From positions 581,944 through 645,943 of the forward strand of contig NZ_JAMDLI010000008.1 in the NCBI RefSeq assembly GCF_023721815.1: DNA of 64,000 nt. Reading direction: 5' to 3'. The stretch is from Pleomorphomonas sp. JP5. Its GTDB lineage: Bacteria; Pseudomonadota; Alphaproteobacteria; Rhizobiales; Pleomorphomonadaceae. Each line of letters begins with the position of its first letter. The stretch's first letter is position 1. Positions 63,111-64,000 of this stretch are shown one piece after another. The notes beneath the pieces were generated by a model that had not been told where the DNA came from, ran no database searches, and worked only from the letters and a program-made list of their open reading frames with translations. The translations under genes and the position numbers were made by a program.

Positions 63111-63974
63111 ATGCCCAGTCTTCCAGACCAGTCGGGCAGCCTCCTGTCCGTACGGGCAGCGCTCACCGGCTACCAGCCACTGAAGGAAGAAATCGTTCGA
63201 CGGCAGAAGTCCCTGCCCAAGCGCCTTCTTCAAATTGCCGCCTTCGCCCTCGAGCGGCCCGACGAGGTCGCCTTCGGGACGGTCTCTTCAATTGCGAAAC
63301 ACGTCGGCGTTCCTCCATCTGCAATCATTCGCTTCGCCCAGCACTTCGGCTTCGACGGCTTCGTTGAAATGCAGCGGCTGTTCCGCGACCGTATGCGCGA
63401 GCGCAGTTCGGAGTATGAGGAACGCCTTCAGTCGCTGAACCACGGCGTCGATCCGAATGATGAAGCCGGCAAGACGCTGGAAGGCTTCTTCGCGGCAGGC
63501 CGTCGGTCGATGGAAGGCGCATTCCAATCCGTCAGCCATGAGGTGTTTTCGGCGGCGGCATCCGTCCTTTCCGAGGGCGAGACCATCTATCTCCTGGCGC
63601 GTCGGCGCTCGTTTCCGATCGTCAGCTACATGGCCTATTCCTTCGGCAAGCTTGGGCTGCGCTGCGAACTGGCAAGCTCGCCAATGGGCATCGACAGCGA
63701 TCTGCTGCAATTTGCCAGTCCGAAGGATGCCGCGCTCGCCGTCAGCTTTTCACCTTACGCGTCGGAAACCGTCACGCAGGCCAGAGCCCTCCGGGAGCGA
63801 GGCGTTCCGCTGGTCTCGCTGACGGATTCGCCGTTCTCGCCCATCGCTGCGATTTCGAACGTTTGGTTCGAAGTTGTCGAGGCGGACTACGGCGGCTTTC
63901 GACCGCTATCGGCCTCCATGGTGCTCGCGCTGGCGCTATGCGTGGCGGTTGCCGAGAGAAAACAGTGGAGTTGA
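63111..63974 (+). CDS. RpiR family regulator, IolR-like (copy 2)
   Basis: 287 residues. The HTH_6 head (KEEIVRRQKSLPKRLLQIAAFALERPDEVAFGTVSSIAKHVGVPPSAIIRFAQHFGFDGFVEMQRLFRDRM) and SIS domain (SEGETIYLLARRRSFPIVSYMAYSFGKLGLRCELASSPMGIDSDLLQFASPKDAALAVSFSPYASETV) closely parallel the copy at 60.5 kb, so the two are paralogues that may bind the same GGAA-N6-TTCC sites or form heterodimers. Catabolic genes such as iolC, iolD and iolB are not seen before the right edge and may follow. Confidence 0.88.
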   Translation: MPSLPDQSGSLLSVRAALTGYQPLKEEIVRRQKSLPKRLLQIAAFALERPDEVAFGTVSSIAKHVGVPPSAIIRFAQHFGFDGFVEMQRLFRDRMRERSSEYEERLQSLNHGVDPNDEAGKTLEGFFAAGRRSMEGAFQSVSHEVFSAAASVLSEGETIYLLARRRSFPIVSYMAYSFGKLGLRCELASSPMGIDSDLLQFASPKDAALAVSFSPYASETVTQARALRERGVPLVSLTDSPFSPIAAISNVWFEVVEADYGGFRPLSASMVLALALCVAVAERKQWS

Positions 63975-64000
63975 CGACAAGGCGCATGCTTGTAGCGACG

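Overview
The window is high-GC DNA with tightly packed genes, frequent ATGA start/stop overlaps and gene families typical of Alphaproteobacteria. A PhyR-NepR-EcfG stress locus, rhizobial-type rhamnose and inositol loci, RpiR-type inositol regulators, an FtrABCD-like iron importer and palindromic intergenic elements all point to the Hyphomicrobiales (Rhizobiales). I cannot name the genus. No rRNA, tRNA, CRISPR array, prophage or insertion sequence is visible.

Layout. 0-6 kb is housekeeping: the start of a PpiD/SurA-like isomerase, tpiA, a dihydroorotase-like amidohydrolase, moaC, an amidase, and thiM behind a clear TPP riboswitch. 6-12 kb holds a Kef-type antiporter and a HlyD/ABC-2 permease export module, with a divergent TetR regulator and no ATPase gene beside it. 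12-30 kb is one large L-rhamnose region. It has a rhamnosidase with its own CUT1 ABC transporter and LacI regulator, then rhaM, rhaA and rhaD (close to the enterobacterial enzymes), then rhaR, rhaSTPQ and rhaK (the rhizobial type). Together these would import rhamnosides, cleave them inside the cell, and convert rhamnose through rhamnulose and rhamnulose-1-phosphate to DHAP and lactaldehyde.

30-41 kb is a general stress response island. It contains a degenerate HWE kinase, phyR, nepR and ecfG, then membrane and stress genes and a three-gene kinase/response-regulator operon. Five sites match the EcfG promoter GGAAC-N16-CGTT exactly: two back to back between phyR and nepR, and three ahead of small stress or membrane genes. 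Several very small membrane proteins (24, 48, 53 and 71 residues) lie here.

41-45 kb encodes an FtrABC iron importer with ftrD divergent and a Fur-like site between them. 45-49.5 kb is an RND efflux pair. 49.7-53.6 kb has an aldo/keto reductase-like protein lacking catalytic residues, followed by metQNI for methionine uptake. 54-64 kb is a myo-inositol region: an ABC importer, two Gfo/Idh/MocA dehydrogenases, iolE and two RpiR regulators. Three GGAA-N6-TTCC palindromes, the published rhizobial IolR motif, tie the importer, iolE and iolG into one regulon.

The observations I rate highest are the EcfG promoter island with its micro-membrane proteins, the rhamnose locus of mixed ancestry, the pseudokinase-like HWE protein beside PhyR, the thiM riboswitch with a hairpin that hides the ribosome binding site, the IolR operator set, and the export module without an ATPase.
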